DNA of 49,368 bases from Chloroflexota bacterium (lineage in GTDB: Bacteria; Chloroflexota; Dehalococcoidia; UBA2979): the NCBI GenBank assembly GCA_016875635.1, contig VGPD01000012.1, positions 1 to 49,368 on the forward strand, read 5' to 3'. Below the pieces are notes generated by a model that was not told where the DNA came from, ran no database searches, and worked only from the letters and a program-made list of their open reading frames with translations. Positions 1 through 7,502 of the stretch are shown here, one piece after another; position 1 is the first letter of the stretch; each line of letters begins with the position of its first letter. A program made the position numbers and the translations under genes.

Positions 1-971
1 AAGCGCCCGAGGCCGCCCGCGAAGTCTCGCCCCGCGACGAATTCGAGGACATCGCGCACGCCCGCGGAGAACCGTTCGGCGCGCTCCGCCCAGGCGTGGT
101 CATGGCGCAGCAGCCGGCCGTACTCCTTCATCGCGGCGCCGCAGCCGGCCGCGTTCACGATCACGGCCTCCACGCCCACGCGTTCGAAGGCGGCGATGTT
201 GCGCCGTGCCAGTGCGCGCGCCGTCTCCGCGTCGCCCGCGTGCGAGTGCAGGGCGCCGCAGCATCCCTGCCCCGGCGGCGCGACCACCTCGCAGCCCGCG
301 TGCTGGAGCACGCGGACCGTCGCCTCGTGGACCTGCGGATAGATCTCGCCCTGCACGCAGCCGAGGAGCAGCGCGACACGCGTCGCGGGCGATCCGGTCG
401 TCGGACGCGCAAGTGTCCCGGTCGCGCGGAACGGCGCGCGGTCGAGGACCGGCGCGGCGGACTCAAGGCGGGCGAGCGCGGGCGGCAGTATGCGCCGGAG
501 CATCATGCCCAGCGGGCCGCGCACGAGCGTCTGTGCGCGGGAGCGGGTGTAGAGCCGGCCGAGCGTCAGCGCCACGCGGAGCCGCGCCGGGCGCGCGAGC
601 ACCTCGCGGAGGACGAGCGCGCGGAAGCGCCACGCACGCGGCTGTAGCCCGGGGGCGTTCGCGAGGATTGCGGCGCGGGCGTCCTCCATGATCCGCCCGT
701 AGGGGACGCTGGAGGGGCACGCCGTCTCGCAGGCGCGGCACTGGAGGCAGAGGTCGAGGTGCCCGAGCACGCGCTCGGTCGCGTCGACCCGGCCATCGAG
801 CACGCCCGATATCAGGTGGAGCCGTCCGCGCGGCGACTCCAGTTCCTGCCCGGTGGCGATATACGTGGGGCAGGCGGGCAGGCAGAAGCCGCAGTGGATG
901 CAGTTCTGCAGGTCGGCCTTCGACGGCGTGTCGATCCCGACGAAGTGGAGTCCGGGGATCTCGGTGGTCAT
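1..971 (-). CDS. glcF: Glycolate oxidase iron-sulfur subunit GlcF (partial, C-terminus off window)
   Basis: Iron-sulfur subunit of glycolate oxidase, expected to pass electrons from the GlcD flavin toward the quinone pool at the membrane. About 323 residues are visible and the frame is open to the window edge, so roughly the last 100 residues of a typical GlcF are missing. Two ferredoxin-type 4Fe-4S clusters are seen: Cys24, 27, 30, 34 and Cys75, 78, 81, 85. A GQGCCGALHSH segment further on is a CCG-domain heterodisulfide-reductase-like motif. The start ATG overlaps the glcE stop by four bases (ATGA), so translation is probably coupled. Order glcD-glcE-glcF is the usual operon order. Confidence 0.93.
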   Translation of the reverse strand, partial: MTTEIPGLHFVGIDTPSKADLQNCIHCGFCLPACPTYIATGQELESPRGRLHLISGVLDGRVDATERVLGHLDLCLQCRACETACPSSVPYGRIMEDARAAILANAPGLQPRAWRFRALVLREVLARPARLRVALTLGRLYTRSRAQTLVRGPLGMMLRRILPPALARLESAAPVLDRAPFRATGTLARPTTGSPATRVALLLGCVQGEIYPQVHEATVRVLQHAGCEVVAPPGQGCCGALHSHAGDAETARALARRNIAAFERVGVEAVIVNAAGCGAAMKEYGRLLRHDHAWAERAERFSAGVRDVLEFVAGRDFAGGLGR

Positions 972-2206
972 AGCCCTGGCCCCCGGCGTCCCGGGTTCAC
1001 GGTCCCGCGCGGGTCGAACTGCCGCTTCAGCGCCTCGACCAGCGTCCGTTCCTCCGCGCCGGTGGGGTCGACGGCCTCGCGCAGCGCCGCGGAGGCAACC
1101 TCCACCTGGAGGAAGCCGCCTCGCTCCACGGCCATGCGGCGGAGTGCCTCGACGTCAGGGGCGGCGATCTCGCCGCGGGCGATCACCGAGCCGGCGGCAA
1201 GGTGTGCCCAGGCGGTGAGCCCCGCCCGTTCGAGCGCGGCGACCGTGGTTTCAACCTCGGCGGGTGGGACTCCGAGACGAAGAACGGTCGCGCCTGGCCC
1301 GGCGGCCAGCCGTCGCAGCCGCGCCCACGTCTCGACCGACGCGTCTCCCGCACCCGTGGCAGCGGAACGCAGTTCTCGCAGCGTCCGCTCCACCGCTGCC
1401 ACCGACCCGGCCGCCTCGACGAGTACGCAGGGGACCGGAGCGAGCATGGCGGCGTCCGCCGCGCGCGCGCCGAGCACGGCGATCGCGCGGACGGCGAGTC
1501 CTGCGTCCCAGACACGACGGGCGAGCGCGCCGCACGCCTCGATGTCCGCGGCGGTGAGGAGGAGGGTGCGTGTGGCAGCGGGGAGAGGCGCCAGCTTGAA
1601 GGTGGCCTCCACGATGACGCCGAACGCGCCAAGCGCACCGGTGTGCATCCGGTGCAGGTCGTACCCGGTCACGTTCTTCACCACGCGACCGCCCGAATGG
1701 ACGACCTCGCCCGAGGGCAGCGCCACGCGCATGCCGAGGATGAGGTCGCGCGCTGCAGGGAGGTGCCCGCGCCATGCCCCGCTGCGGGCGGACGCGAGCA
1801 TGCCACCCACGGTCACCTCGTCACCCGGGGGCGGGTCGACGGTGAGGTACTGCCCGTGCTCGCGCAGCGTCGCCTGGAGCGTCGCGAGCGTGACACCCGC
1901 CTGCACCGTGATGACGAGGTCCTCCGGGACGTATTCGATGACCCGGTCGAGGGGGCGCAGGTCGAGCGCGATGTCGTATCGCGCGAGCGGCCGCCCGAGG
2001 GCAGCCGCGGTGCGCGCGCCGAGCGGAGCGAGGGCCAGGCCGGCCTCGTCCGCCTCATGCAGCAGCGTGGCGACCTCGGCGGGGTCGTTGGGGGCAAAGG
2101 CGATGGCGGGAGTGCCGCCGTCCAGAGCGTAGTGCGCCGGCGGCCGTTCGGTGTCGGACGGCAGCGCATGGCGCAGGCGGTCGAGGGCGCTGGCGGCGGT
2201 GGTCAT
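968..2206 (-). CDS. glcE: Glycolate oxidase FAD-binding subunit GlcE
   Basis: FAD-binding PCMH-type subunit of glycolate oxidase, 412 residues from the chosen start. The N-terminal half has the FAD-binding layout (VATLLHEADEAG, then PPGDEVTVGGMLASARSG, then GGRVVKNVTGYDLHRMHTG), which marks GlcE rather than GlcD. The frame is open 31 codons further upstream, but that would run into glcD. The ATG at 2206 lies two bases after the glcD stop and gives the natural N-terminus MTTAASALDRL. Works with glcD and glcF as a membrane-associated glycolate (2-hydroxy acid) dehydrogenase. The substrate itself cannot be fixed from sequence. Confidence 0.92.
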   Translation of the reverse strand: MTTAASALDRLRHALPSDTERPPAHYALDGGTPAIAFAPNDPAEVATLLHEADEAGLALAPLGARTAAALGRPLARYDIALDLRPLDRVIEYVPEDLVITVQAGVTLATLQATLREHGQYLTVDPPPGDEVTVGGMLASARSGAWRGHLPAARDLILGMRVALPSGEVVHSGGRVVKNVTGYDLHRMHTGALGAFGVIVEATFKLAPLPAATRTLLLTAADIEACGALARRVWDAGLAVRAIAVLGARAADAAMLAPVPCVLVEAAGSVAAVERTLRELRSAATGAGDASVETWARLRRLAAGPGATVLRLGVPPAEVETTVAALERAGLTAWAHLAAGSVIARGEIAAPDVEALRRMAVERGGFLQVEVASAALREAVDPTGAEERTLVEALKRQFDPRGTVNPGRRGPGL

Positions 2207-2208
2207 CG

Positions 2209-3702
2209 TCAGACCGAGTCCGCGCCGCGGCGCATCACGGCCAGGGCCTCGGCGCCGTGGCCCACCGAGCAGCCGTGCCCGCCGGGGAGCACCTTGCACG
2301 GGTTGAAACGGTCCGCCCCGCCGAAGGCAACACGCACGGCGTGCATCGCGGCCAGGTCAGCCGCGGAGTAGATCCACTCCATGTACGAGCGCTTCTCCAA
2401 ACCGATGCCGTGCTCGCCCGTGACGGCGCCACCCGCGTCCACGCAGAGCCGCATGATCGTCTCGGCGCATTCGAGGACGCGCTCGGTCGCGCCCGGCTCG
2501 TCCGGGTCGAACATCAGGTTGGGGTGCAGGTTGCCGTCCCCGGCGTGGAAGATGTTGGCGACGCGGAAGCCGTACCGTGCGCTCGTCTCCATGACGCCGC
2601 GCATCACCTCGGGCAATCGCGTGCGTGGCACGACGCCGTCGAGCAGATAGAAGGCAGGGGAGGCGGCACCAATCGCGCCGATGCCCACCTTGCGGGCCTC
2701 CCACAGCCGGTCGCGTTCGGCCGCCGTCCGCGCCACGCGGACCTCGCGTGCCCCGGCAAGGCCGCACGCCTCCTCGACGGAGGCGGCGTCTGCCTCCACG
2801 CCTTCGGCAAGGCCCTCGACCTCGATGAGCAGCACGGCGCCGGCGTCCAGCGGGTAGCCGGCGTGGATGCGTGGCTCCACCAGCCGGATGATCTCGCGGT
2901 CGAGCATCTCGAGGGCGACCGGGATCAGCCCGCGCCGGATGATCGCGGAGACCGCCTCGGACGCCGCGTCGACGGAATCGAAGATGGCGACGAGGGTGCG
3001 GACGTCAGGCGCGGCGCGCACGAGGCGCACGGTGATCTCGGTGACGATGCCGATGGTGCCCTCGGAGCCGACGAACAGGCCGCGGAGGTCGATCCCCGGC
3101 ATGTCCGCGAGCCGTCCACCGAATCGGACAACGCGTCCGCCGGGGAGGACCACCTCCAGCCCGAGGACGTGGTTCACGGTCGACCCGTGGGCAAGGGTGT
3201 GCGGCCCGCCCGAGTTATTGGCGACGTTCCCGCCAAGCGAACACACGCGCTGCGAGGAGGGGTCGGGCGCGAACACCAGCCCGTGGGGGGCGAGCGCCTC
3301 CTGCAGTTGCAGGTTGACCACGCCGGGCTGGACGACGGCGACCCGGTTCACGCGGTCGACCTCGATGATTCGGTTCATCTTCGTGAGGACGACGAGGACG
3401 CCGCCGAGTACGGGCACCGCGCCCCCGGAGAGCCCGCTCCCCGAGCCGCGAGGCACCACCGGGCGGCTGTGCGCCTCCGCGATGCGGACAGCCGCGGCGA
3501 CCTGGTCAGTGGTCGCCGGGAAGACGGCGACTTCCGGCAGCGCGCGCTCGATGGTCGCGTCGTATTCGAAGGCGATGAGGTCTTCGGGTGCTTGGAGCAC
3601 GGAGTCGACGCCGAGGGCCTGCTGGAGGTCGCGCACCAGTGCTTCGTGGCCCGCCGGTTGCCCGGACGACGCCGGGTGGGCGGCTGCGCTGCTCGTCGCC
3701 AT
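2209..3702 (-). CDS. glcD: Glycolate oxidase catalytic FAD subunit GlcD
   Basis: FAD-linked 2-hydroxyacid oxidase, 497 residues, expected to oxidise glycolate to glyoxylate. It has the PCMH FAD fold (VVPRGSGSGLSGGAVP, then CSLGGNVANNSGGPHTLAHG) and the C-terminal signature FHAGDGNLHPNLMFD followed by GAVTGEHGIGLEKRSY, which holds the conserved catalytic region of the GlcD/D-lactate dehydrogenase family. First gene of the operon. The start is set at the ATG of MATSSAAAHP because a TACACT hexamer lies ten bases upstream, inside the longer open frame. D-lactate dehydrogenase is the main alternative, but the linked glcE and glcF favour glycolate oxidase. Confidence 0.93.
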   Translation of the reverse strand: MATSSAAAHPASSGQPAGHEALVRDLQQALGVDSVLQAPEDLIAFEYDATIERALPEVAVFPATTDQVAAAVRIAEAHSRPVVPRGSGSGLSGGAVPVLGGVLVVLTKMNRIIEVDRVNRVAVVQPGVVNLQLQEALAPHGLVFAPDPSSQRVCSLGGNVANNSGGPHTLAHGSTVNHVLGLEVVLPGGRVVRFGGRLADMPGIDLRGLFVGSEGTIGIVTEITVRLVRAAPDVRTLVAIFDSVDAASEAVSAIIRRGLIPVALEMLDREIIRLVEPRIHAGYPLDAGAVLLIEVEGLAEGVEADAASVEEACGLAGAREVRVARTAAERDRLWEARKVGIGAIGAASPAFYLLDGVVPRTRLPEVMRGVMETSARYGFRVANIFHAGDGNLHPNLMFDPDEPGATERVLECAETIMRLCVDAGGAVTGEHGIGLEKRSYMEWIYSAADLAAMHAVRVAFGGADRFNPCKVLPGGHGCSVGHGAEALAVMRRGADSV

Positions 3703-3712
3703 CGTGCGCGCG

Positions 3713-3718
3713 AGTGTA
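3713..3718 (-). promoter_or_regulatory. Candidate -10 hexamer TACACT of glcD
   Basis: TACACT read on the minus strand, ten bases before the glcD ATG. It implies a leader of only a few bases. No convincing -35 is visible. It fits the window-wide pattern of TANNNT close to starts, but with the longest gap. Confidence 0.35.
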
Positions 3719-3767
3719 GCATCGAGCGCGTGTCCGGCATCGCCGTCGCGCACGAGTGGAGGTTCCG

Positions 3768-4526
3768 ATGGACGTGCGCGGCAAGGTGGCGGTGGTCACG
3801 GGCTCCTCGTCCGGAGTGGGCCGTGCGCTGGCAGAGCTGCTCGCGCGAAACGGTGCGTCGGTGGTGGTGAACTACGCCCACTCCGCGCAGGATGCGGAGG
3901 CCGTGGTGGCCTCGATCCGTTCCGCCGGTGGGATCGCGCACGCCGTCCGGGCGGACGTGGGCCGGGACGAGGAGTGTCGCGCCCTCATCCAGGCCGCTGT
4001 CGACACCTACGGCGCGCTCCACATCCTCGTGAACAACGCCGGGATGACGCATTTCATCGCCCATCCGGATCTCGACGCCGTGACCGATGAGGTCTGGGAC
4101 GACACATTCCGGGCGAACGTGCAGGGCACGTTCAACTGCACCCGGGCGGCGGCCCCGCACCTGAAGGCGGCGGGAGAGGGCGTCGTGGTGAACGTGGCCT
4201 CGATCGCCAGGGTGCGCGGCGTGGGTTCCTCGATCCCGTACGCGGCCTCGAAGGCGGCGGTGATCACGATGACGAAGTCGCTGGCGCGGGTGCTGGGGCC
4301 GGAGGTCCGGGTGAACTGCGTGGCGCCCGGCTTCATCGATGGCCGTTGGCTGCAGGGCGGTCTGGGTGACCGCTTCGACAGCGCGAAGGCGGCGACCGCG
4401 GCCTCCGCACCGCTGCGTGCGGTGGCGACCCCTGAATCTGTGGCAGACGCGATCTACGGGCTGATCGCCCACCAGATATTCGTCACCGGGCAGACCGTAA
4501 TCGTGGATGGTGGCGCGAGCCTGTGA
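3768..4526 (+). CDS. SDR-family oxidoreductase (FabG-like)
   Basis: Classical short-chain dehydrogenase/reductase of 252 residues, NAD(P)-dependent, substrate unknown. Seen: the Rossmann motif TGSSSGVGRA near residue 12, NNAG near residue 90, and the Ser-Tyr-Lys catalytic set in ASIARVRGVGSSIPYAASK, followed by a typical VNCVAPGFID loop. A GTG start 12 bases upstream is open, but GGAGG five bases before the ATG at 3768 decides for the ATG. Divergent from glcD. The stop overlaps the next gene's GTG start by four bases (GTGA), so the two are probably one operon. Confidence 0.87.
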   Translation: MDVRGKVAVVTGSSSGVGRALAELLARNGASVVVNYAHSAQDAEAVVASIRSAGGIAHAVRADVGRDEECRALIQAAVDTYGALHILVNNAGMTHFIAHPDLDAVTDEVWDDTFRANVQGTFNCTRAAAPHLKAAGEGVVVNVASIARVRGVGSSIPYAASKAAVITMTKSLARVLGPEVRVNCVAPGFIDGRWLQGGLGDRFDSAKAATAASAPLRAVATPESVADAIYGLIAHQIFVTGQTVIVDGGASL

Positions 4527-5350
4527 CCACTGACTCCCCCCTGGACCTCGGTGGTGCCGACATCGAGGCGGTCCGAGAGGGACTGGAAGCCGCCATTCGC
4601 GGGGCGAACGAGGCGATCCGCTCCGTCCTGCGTGGTGCGCGGATGCGTGTGGGACATAAACCGGGCGAAGGTCCCGTCACCGAGGCCGATTACGCGGCAG
4701 ACGATGTGCTGCATGCGCGACTGATGCCGCTGGTTCCCGGCGCGCGGTGGATCTCCGAGGAGTCCGCGGAAGAGGCGCCGCTGCTGCATGGCGAGCCCAC
4801 CTGGGTCGTCGATCCGCTGGACGGGACGCGCGAGTTTCTGCGTGGCCTGCCGGAGTTCGGCGTGTCCGTGGCGCTGTTCATCGGTGGACGGCTGGCGATG
4901 GGTGCCGTCGGCCTTCCCGCGGAAGAGGTCGTGTTCTCCGCCATCGTCGCCGGCGGCCGTCGCGAGGCCCGCCGTGACGGCGTGCCGCTCCCGATGCTGC
5001 CGGACGATGGGGTGGTGCGGCGGGTCGTGGTCTCCCGGCACGACTACGAGTATCGCCAGCTTCAGTACCAGATCCCGTACGAGGTCTACCCGTGCGGGTC
5101 GTCGGCGGTGAAGCTCGTCCACGCGGCCGGGTTCGACACGGACATCTACTTCTCGACGGGGCCGCGTTCGGTCTGGGACATCGCCGGCGGCGCGGCGATC
5201 CTCGAAGGGGTGGGCGGGACGATCCTCCAGGTCAACGGCCGCCCGCTGGTGCTCTCCCCGCAGCAGATCGAGGTGCCCGCGTTCGTCGCCGGCGCGCCGG
5301 CGGATGCGCGCACGCTGCTGCGCCGGCTTGGCGCACCGCTCGACCTGTAG
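4523..5350 (+). CDS. Inositol monophosphatase / CysQ-type phosphatase
   Basis: Metal-dependent phosphatase of the FIG superfamily, 275 residues. Metal ligands are visible in ISEESAEE, in the signature WVVDPLDGTREFLRG and in the C-terminal WDIAGGAAILEGVGG. The DPLDGT(R/K)EF form is typical of CysQ (3'-phosphoadenosine 5'-phosphate phosphatase) rather than plain inositol monophosphatase, but the substrate is inferred only. GTG start inside the stop of the SDR gene. Downstream lies a strong hairpin that could end the transcript. Confidence 0.83.
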   Translation: MTTDSPLDLGGADIEAVREGLEAAIRGANEAIRSVLRGARMRVGHKPGEGPVTEADYAADDVLHARLMPLVPGARWISEESAEEAPLLHGEPTWVVDPLDGTREFLRGLPEFGVSVALFIGGRLAMGAVGLPAEEVVFSAIVAGGRREARRDGVPLPMLPDDGVVRRVVVSRHDYEYRQLQYQIPYEVYPCGSSAVKLVHAAGFDTDIYFSTGPRSVWDIAGGAAILEGVGGTILQVNGRPLVLSPQQIEVPAFVAGAPADARTLLRRLGAPLDL

Positions 5351-5442
5351 CGACCGGACATCCAGCAATGGCAGGGGATTCCGGTGGCGTCACCATCGAT
5401 GGCCCGGGGGATGCATGGGACGCACCGGTCCGGAGAAAGCGG

Positions 5443-5468
5443 AAGGCCGCCGGCGTCCCGGCGGCCTT
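5443..5468. terminator. Perfect 11-bp hairpin between convergent genes
   Basis: AAGGCCGCCGG and its exact complement separated by CGTC. It lies between the CysQ-like gene (plus) and the small Lys-rich ORF (minus), so it may serve both as a terminator. No long T-tract follows on either strand; the minus strand continues with CCGCTTTCT. A second small stem (CTAGCG-TTC-CGCTAG, 5476-5490) lies next to it on the side of the small ORF. Confidence 0.5.
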
Positions 5469-5498
5469 CACTGTCCTAGCGTTCCGCTAGAGAAGAAG

Positions 5499-5582
5499 TT
5501 ACTTCTTCTTCGCGGACTTGCCAGCCGGCTTCGCAGCGGGCTTGGCGGCGGGCTTCGCAGCAGCCTTCTTCGTCGCAGCCAA
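5499..5582 (-). CDS. Tiny Lys/Ala/Pro-rich basic peptide (histone H1 tail-like)
   Basis: A 27-residue frame with composition almost wholly Ala, Lys and Pro: an AATKK start, three AAKP-like repeats, and an SAKKK end. Such repeats are seen in histone H1-like DNA-binding tails. The start is inferred to be TTG, because an in-frame TGA stands two codons upstream; CGAGG lies about nine bases before the TTG. Directly before that TGA is an ATG, forming a start-stop pair (ATG TGA). Downstream are two hairpins. It may be a real minimal gene or the surviving end of a longer H1-like gene. The function (nucleic-acid binding) is inferred from composition only. Confidence 0.45.
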   Translation of the reverse strand: MAATKKAAAKPAAKPAAKPAGKSAKKK

Positions 5583-5704
5583 CGTTCACATCCTCGACTA
5601 GCCGGGCCAAAGCCCGATCCCCATGGGTGGTGGATCAAGGGCCGGGCCCTGGCCGATCCACACGCGCAATGTAACGCGCCGCATCGCTATCCGGTTGCCT
5701 TTGC

Positions 5705-5726
5705 AAGTGGTCGAGCCCACTTTTTT
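5705..5726 (+). terminator. Possible small intrinsic terminator
   Basis: AAGTGG and CCACTT pair across a 6-base loop and run directly into six T residues on the plus strand. The stem is only six pairs and no plus-strand gene ends nearby; the last one ends about 350 bases upstream. It sits in the 234-base gap between the small Lys-rich ORF and the methyltransferase gene, where nothing else is convincing. Confidence 0.25.
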
Positions 5727-5816
5727 CGTGAAGACTTTCGTGACGAGATCGCGACCGCGATGACCGATCGACGTCGCGCGATCGAAGGTCAGCGTGCGCG
5801 ACGTCGGACGTCTCGA

Positions 5817-6455
5817 TCAGTCACCGGTGCGTTGAGCCGCGACCGCCCACAGCGGGTCGGCGCCCGACGGCGATCGGTCGATCACGAGCGGCTCGTCCAG
5901 GCCACCCGCGAGCGCGAGGTAGGTGGCGACCAGTCGCACGCGGTCCTCCGCCCCCAATGTCTTCCAGATGGCGATGGCTTTCGTCGGAAACATCCGGTGT
6001 GAGAACGCGACGAGGCAGAGTCCGCCGGGCGTCAGCACACGCGACACCTCCGCGAACACCTCGACCGGCCGGGTGAGGTACTGCACAGAGACGGCGCAGA
6101 CGACAGCGTCGAAGGAGGCGTCCTCATACGGAAGGGTCGGGTCGGCGTTCAGGTCGCGCACGGCGTAATCGGTGAGCCGCGGATTGGAGCGGAGCTCTTC
6201 CGCGTTCATCCCCAGCCCGGCGACCCTCGCATATGTCCCCTCGGCCGGCAGGTGGCTGACCCAGGAGGACATCAGGTCCAGGACGCGCCCGCCCGCCGGC
6301 AGCGTCTCCCGGTAGAGCCCGGTCAGCGCGTCGATCGTGGCGTCGTCGATATGGGTGACGAGTCTGGGTGACTCGTAGAAGAAGCGGTCGGCCGAGGCAT
6401 CCTCCCGCTGGAAGAACTGCGAGGGGAACGGGAGCCCGCCCCCGGCTGACGTCAT
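5817..6455 (-). CDS. Class I SAM-dependent methyltransferase
   Basis: A 212-residue methyltransferase with the Rossmann-type fold. Motif I is GGRVLDLMSSWVSHLP near residue 56, the acidic strand follows (AGLGMNAEEL), motif IV is FDAVVCAVSVQYL and the post-motif region is EVSRVLTPGGLCLVAFSHRMF. This is the type-11 methyltransferase layout. The acceptor is unknown and nothing in the sequence points to MenG/UbiE, so it should not be taken as the missing menaquinone methyltransferase. Starts seven bases after the cupredoxin stop, so it is likely co-transcribed with it. Confidence 0.82.
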   Translation of the reverse strand: MTSAGGGLPFPSQFFQREDASADRFFYESPRLVTHIDDATIDALTGLYRETLPAGGRVLDLMSSWVSHLPAEGTYARVAGLGMNAEELRSNPRLTDYAVRDLNADPTLPYEDASFDAVVCAVSVQYLTRPVEVFAEVSRVLTPGGLCLVAFSHRMFPTKAIAIWKTLGAEDRVRLVATYLALAGGLDEPLVIDRSPSGADPLWAVAAQRTGD

Positions 6456-6462
6456 CGCGCGG

Positions 6463-6921
6463 TCACTCGGTCACACCGATCGTGATATTGCCATGCAGGT
6501 TCTCGTGCCCGGGCGTCGTGCAGAGCAGGCCCACCTGCCCGCTGGCGGGCACCTTCAGGCGGATGAGCGTCGTCCCATCACCCTGCGCCCGCACCAGGTA
6601 CTCCGACCCCGGCTGCGAACCCTGTATGACGAAGGCGTGGGCTCCCGGGGCATCCGTCACCACCAGGTCGAGTACCTCCCCGGGCCGTGCGCTCACCCCT
6701 GTGAGGTCGAGGCGCCCGGCCGCCCCGCTCACGGTCACAGTGCGTGCTGGGACGGCAGCGGCGAGGCCGGTCGCCTGGGGCGTTGAGGTGTGGGCGTGCG
6801 CACCCCACGCGATGGCCCATGCCACGCCCGCCAGCAGGACAATCGCGAGGCCGCCACGGCGACGGTTCGGGCGGAACCATCGCCGGCCGGCCGGCGGGGT
6901 CGAGTAGAGCCTGGCTGCCAT
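6463..6921 (-). CDS. Membrane-anchored cupredoxin-domain protein
   Basis: A 152-residue protein with a basic N-terminus, one membrane segment (about residues 24-40) and an outside cupredoxin-like domain. Likely type-1 copper ligands are His95 (GAHAF), Cys134 and His139 in CTTPGHENLHG. The usual axial Met is not at its expected place; His143 is near it. The copper site may therefore be unusual, or the fold may bind a different metal. Electron carrier or copper-handling roles are both possible. It has its own TANNNT element six bases before the ATG, so it need not depend on the upstream Lon/HAD genes. Confidence 0.72.
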   Translation of the reverse strand: MAARLYSTPPAGRRWFRPNRRRGGLAIVLLAGVAWAIAWGAHAHTSTPQATGLAAAVPARTVTVSGAAGRLDLTGVSARPGEVLDLVVTDAPGAHAFVIQGSQPGSEYLVRAQGDGTTLIRLKVPASGQVGLLCTTPGHENLHGNITIGVTE

Positions 6922-6927
6922 GGATCC

Positions 6928-6933
6928 AGCGTA
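6928..6933 (-). promoter_or_regulatory. TANNNT element (TACGCT) for leaderless cupredoxin gene
   Basis: TACGCT on the minus strand with a six-base gap (GGATCC) to the ATG. Transcription would begin at or next to the start codon. No -35 is evident. Confidence 0.35.
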
Positions 6934-6951
6934 CCGCGTCGCGCCGGCGGA

Positions 6952-7500
6952 CTAGGGGGCGAGGCGGCTGGCCAGATCGACGAGGCCCCCCACGCGGATG
7001 ATCCGCGTGTCGAGCGGCAGGTCGCGGTTGCGAGGCCAGTCGCAGAGGTAGACGAGCGTGTCGCTGGTCTGGGCGAGTAACTGGGCGGTCCGCCCGTCGT
7101 CCTCGACATGTTCGGCGGGTTGCAGGCGGCGCAGGAGCGTCTGCTTGTAATGGGCACTGCCGAGCCCGGACTGGTTCACGTAGACCGCCTCGAAGACCCC
7201 ATCGAAGTCGTGATGGCGGAGCCACCACCTGGGGCGGGTGCGCCGCCCGGTGACCAGGACCAGCCGGCGGACGGTGGCAAGCCGCAGGAGGGCACCCCGC
7301 GCGCCGGGCATCGGGCGGCGGAAGTCGAATCGGAGCCGGTCGAGGGGGGCGTTCAGCCAGCGCGGGTAGACCCGTGCGGGGTGTGGCGCCATCGCAGGGT
7401 CGTAGAACGTCCGATGGATGCCGAGGTTCTGGCCGAACGGCGGCTCACAGAAAACCCCGTCCATATCGACGGTCATGAGCGGACGCGGATCATCGTTCAT
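6952..7500 (-). CDS. HAD-superfamily phosphatase (5'-nucleotidase-like)
   Basis: A 182-residue haloacid-dehalogenase-type hydrolase. Motif I is Asp12-Met-Asp14 (VDMDGVFCE), motif II Thr84 (LVTGRR), motif III Lys119 (HYKQTLL) and motif IV Glu133-Asp134-Asp135 (VEDDGRTA). The layout and the short insert are like cytosolic deoxyribonucleotidases or related small-molecule phosphatases; the substrate is unknown. The ATG lies two bases after the Lon-like gene's stop, so the two are surely in one transcript. Confidence 0.75.
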   Translation of the reverse strand: MNDDPRPLMTVDMDGVFCEPPFGQNLGIHRTFYDPAMAPHPARVYPRWLNAPLDRLRFDFRRPMPGARGALLRLATVRRLVLVTGRRTRPRWWLRHHDFDGVFEAVYVNQSGLGSAHYKQTLLRRLQPAEHVEDDGRTAQLLAQTSDTLVYLCDWPRNRDLPLDTRIIRVGGLVDLASRLAP

Positions 7501-7502
7501 CG

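Noticed and set aside
759-2132. Long open frame on the plus strand opposite glcE
   Set aside because: Product is Arg/Ser/Ala-rich without motifs; it is a mirror frame of glcE in GC-rich DNA.
5817-6455. Methyltransferase as the missing MenG/UbiE
   Set aside because: It has general class I motifs only, lacks the UbiE/COQ5 signatures, and lies 17 kb from the men block beside a cupredoxin gene.
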